From Telmatospirillum siberiense (GTDB taxonomy: Bacteria; Pseudomonadota; Alphaproteobacteria; Rhodospirillales; Magnetospirillaceae): a stretch of DNA of 64,000 bases. Below the pieces are notes generated by a model. The model made no database searches. It saw only the letters and a program-made list of their open reading frames with translations, and was not told the DNA's origin. Location: contig NZ_PIUM01000002.1 in the NCBI RefSeq assembly GCF_002845745.1, forward strand, positions 1-64,000, read 5' to 3'. The first letter of the stretch is position 1; the number at the start of each line of letters is the position of its first letter. Shown piece after piece: positions 61,941 to 64,000 of the stretch. A program made the translations under genes and the position numbers.

Positions 61941-64000
61941 TTAGTCCATCCATTGTCGCAGGCTTGCCGTGACGCGCTCGACGACGCCATCCCAATCTTC
62001 TGGGGCCATCTGGCGGAACAATCGGAGCGTCGGATACCATGGGCTGTCCTCCCGGCCGCGTCCCCAGCGCCAGCAACCGTCGAAACGCGAGAGGATCCAG
62101 ACCGGCTTGCCCATGGCCCCGGCCAGGTGCGCCGGCGCGGTGTCGACGGAAATGAGCAGGTCCAGGTTGGCGAGCAACCCGGCCGTATCGGCGAAGTCCC
62201 CCAGGTGGGTGGAAAAATCGGCGGGTCGGAGGGCCTGGGCGACGTCATCGAGTTGACCCGCCGCCATTCCCGTCTGCACACTGACGAAGTCGATGCCGGG
62301 GAGAGACAGAAGGGGGCCCAGGCGCGACAATGGCAAGCTGCGCCGGCGATCGATGGCGTGGGCGCCCGCATCCTGTAGCCGCGGATTGCCGGCCCAGACC
62401 AGCCCGACTCGCGGCTTGCGCAGTCCGGCGAGGCGATGGCGCCATGCGGCGACATCCTCAGCCGTGGCGCGCAGATAAGGCACGATGGACGGCCTGGTGC
62501 CGATCGCCGTTCCCATCACATGCGGTAGGCTCATCAGGGGAAGATGGCAGTCGAAGGGCGGCAGGGGATCGCCGGCCGCCACGATTCGCAAGGTCCCGTC
62601 GAGACTGTCCAGCAAGCGGGCCAACGGCGGATAGGCCTCGACGACGACGGTGCCGCCCCGCGCGGCGACGAGCGGAGCGTAACGGACGAATTGGATGACG
62701 TCGCCGAACCCCTGTTCTCCATGCAGAAGGATGGTTCGGCCCGTCAGGTCTTCGCCTTGCCAGCGGGGCTCGCTGAAATCGCGCTCCGCCAGATTGGCCA
62801 GCCCCCCTTTCCAGCGCCATTCATAGTCGTCCCACCCGCTCTCGTCATTGCCGTTCGCCAGATGGGCCATGCCCCGGTTGGTCAGGGCTTCGGCATAGCG
62901 GGGGTTGAGGAGGACGGCACGGTCATAGGCTGAGATCGCCTCCTCCAGCCGTCCCATCTGATGCAGCGTCACGCCCAGATTGTTCTGCGGTTCGGGGTCG
63001 TCCGGACGGCAGGTGATCGCCGAGCGGTAGGCGGCGATCGCCAGATCCGGCCGGCGCAGTTCCATCAGCGTCACGGCGAGATTGTTATAGGCCTCGCCAT
63101 AGTCGGGATGGAGAGAAAGGGCCTGACGGAAGGCGGCGACGGCTTCCGTCAGGCGGCCTTGTTCCTTGAGGACGATGCCCAGATTGTTATGCGCCTTCGG
63201 ATAATCGGAACGGATCCCGATGCTGGTTCGCTGCGCGGCCTCCGCTTCGGCGAGCCTGCCGGCGCCGCGCAGGGCGCTCCCGAGATTGGTGTTGATTTCG
63301 GAACTGTCGGGATGAACCGACAAGGCGGCCTGATAGGCGGCCACCGCTTCCGGCAACCGGCCATGATGTTGAAATGCCAGGCCCAGATTATAGAGAGCCT
63401 CCCAGTAGCCGGGTCGGATCAGCAGGGCCGTTCGCAGGGCGCCGATGGCCTGGTCGAAGAGATCCTGATCCTTGAGGGCGTTGCCCAGATTGTTGAATGT
63501 CTGGGCGTCGTCGGGAACCAAAGTCAGGACCGCGCGGTAGGCGGTGGCGGCCTCGGCTGGACGGCCTTGCTCTTGAAGGACGACGCCCAGGCAATAATGG
63601 GCGTGCGGGTCGAGGGGGCGCGCGGCGATCGCCTGGCGGAAGACGCGTTCCGCTTCGTCCGGCCGTTTCCGGTCCAGCCAGGTCTTGCCGAGATTGATCA
63701 GCGCTTCCGGATAGTTCGCCTTGAGGCGCAAGGCGCGATGATAGGCTGCCTGCGCCGCGTCGGGGCACCCTTGAGCCCGGTAGGCGTTGCCCAGATTGTT
63801 GTGTCCCTCGGGACTTGCCGGAACCAACGCCAGGAAGCGGCGGATCAAGGTGGCGGCCAGGCCGTCACGTCGCGTTTGCAGGGCGACGGCGCCGAGAAGA
63901 TGCAGTCCGTCGGGATGATCGGGCCAAGCCGCCAGAAGATGGCGATAGCCGGTTTCCGCCTCGGCCAGACGTCCCGACAGATGATGGGTGCGGGCTTCCA
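61941..64000 (-). CDS. TPR protein with GT9-like domain, N-terminus beyond the right edge
   Basis: The frame is open to the window end (codons in phase to 63998), so the start lies outside; at least 685 residues are visible. Nearly 400 residues are tandem TPR units of the form NLGxxxxxxGxxxEAxxAYxxAL (about ten to eleven in sight). The C-terminal part repeats the GT9-like landmarks of the 19744-21204 protein: GRTILLHGEQGFGDVIQFVRYAPLVAARGGTVVVEAYPPLARLL, VGLVWAGN, DLLISVDTAPAHLAGAMGKPVWILSRFDGCWRW. Probably a protein or polysaccharide glycosylation factor in the flagellin neighbourhood; substrate unknown. Its stop codon touches the structured repeat copy 2. Confidence 0.85.
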   Translation of the reverse strand, partial: EARTHHLSGRLAEAETGYRHLLAAWPDHPDGLHLLGAVALQTRRDGLAATLIRRFLALVPASPEGHNNLGNAYRAQGCPDAAQAAYHRALRLKANYPEALINLGKTWLDRKRPDEAERVFRQAIAARPLDPHAHYCLGVVLQEQGRPAEAATAYRAVLTLVPDDAQTFNNLGNALKDQDLFDQAIGALRTALLIRPGYWEALYNLGLAFQHHGRLPEAVAAYQAALSVHPDSSEINTNLGSALRGAGRLAEAEAAQRTSIGIRSDYPKAHNNLGIVLKEQGRLTEAVAAFRQALSLHPDYGEAYNNLAVTLMELRRPDLAIAAYRSAITCRPDDPEPQNNLGVTLHQMGRLEEAISAYDRAVLLNPRYAEALTNRGMAHLANGNDESGWDDYEWRWKGGLANLAERDFSEPRWQGEDLTGRTILLHGEQGFGDVIQFVRYAPLVAARGGTVVVEAYPPLARLLDSLDGTLRIVAAGDPLPPFDCHLPLMSLPHVMGTAIGTRPSIVPYLRATAEDVAAWRHRLAGLRKPRVGLVWAGNPRLQDAGAHAIDRRRSLPLSRLGPLLSLPGIDFVSVQTGMAAGQLDDVAQALRPADFSTHLGDFADTAGLLANLDLLISVDTAPAHLAGAMGKPVWILSRFDGCWRWGRGREDSPWYPTLRLFRQMAPEDWDGVVERVTASLRQWMD

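Overview
The window is GC-rich DNA from a polarly flagellated alphaproteobacterium, most likely of the Rhodospirillales. The evidence is the order fliF-fliG-fliH(flbE)-fliN-flbD on one strand, a FliX gene divergent from flgI (both arrangements known from Caulobacter), a single-cysteine DksA and the overall base composition. I cannot name a genus. Bases 1-19 are the Nextera/Tn5 mosaic-end adapter, so the left edge is the end of a contig and not biology.

Layout: (1) 20-18187, minus strand: flagellar genes. In transcription order these are flgI, flgJ-like, flgN-like, flgK-like, fliK, then fliF, fliG, fliH, fliN, flbD, flhA, flhF, flhG and a truncated FliK-like gene. (2) 18676-19665, plus: fliX and dksA. 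(3) 19744-54699: a sugar and glycan island of about 35 kb. It holds TPR/GT9 glycosyltransferase-like proteins, a tandem pair of 484-residue GT9-like paralogues, a GH99-like protein, multidomain glycosyltransferases, HAD proteins, four radical-SAM enzymes plus one degenerate relative, methyltransferases, and a NeuB-like / YerE-like / rfbGFH operon. (4) 55020-60155, plus: an ECF sigma factor, flagellin, fliD, fliS, a small protein and a second fliS. (5) 60249-64000, minus: an OGT-like (GT41) protein and a TPR/GT9 protein that runs off the right edge.

The parts fit together as flagellum assembly plus flagellin or surface-glycan decoration. Hook-basal-body genes and their regulators flank a large sugar-synthesis and transfer island next to the filament genes. 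Three sigma-54 promoters (fliK, flgI, the ECF sigma gene) each carry a pair of related 16-base motifs about 80-120 bases upstream of the inferred start. A single strong copy of the motif sits at the fliF promoter. I infer these are binding sites of FlbD, the sigma-54 activator encoded here.

The most unusual items are: two copies of a multi-hairpin repeat with compensatory base changes that bracket the island; a chimera of an IS5-type transposase N-terminus and a HAD phosphatase inside a sugar operon; a radical-SAM/GT2 fusion and a radical-SAM-like protein without its cluster cysteines; a possible yersiniose-like branched-sugar pathway; a FlgK without its canonical N-terminus; and an ECF sigma gene under apparent flagellar control directly before flagellin. 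I saw no tRNA, rRNA, CRISPR array or intact insertion sequence.
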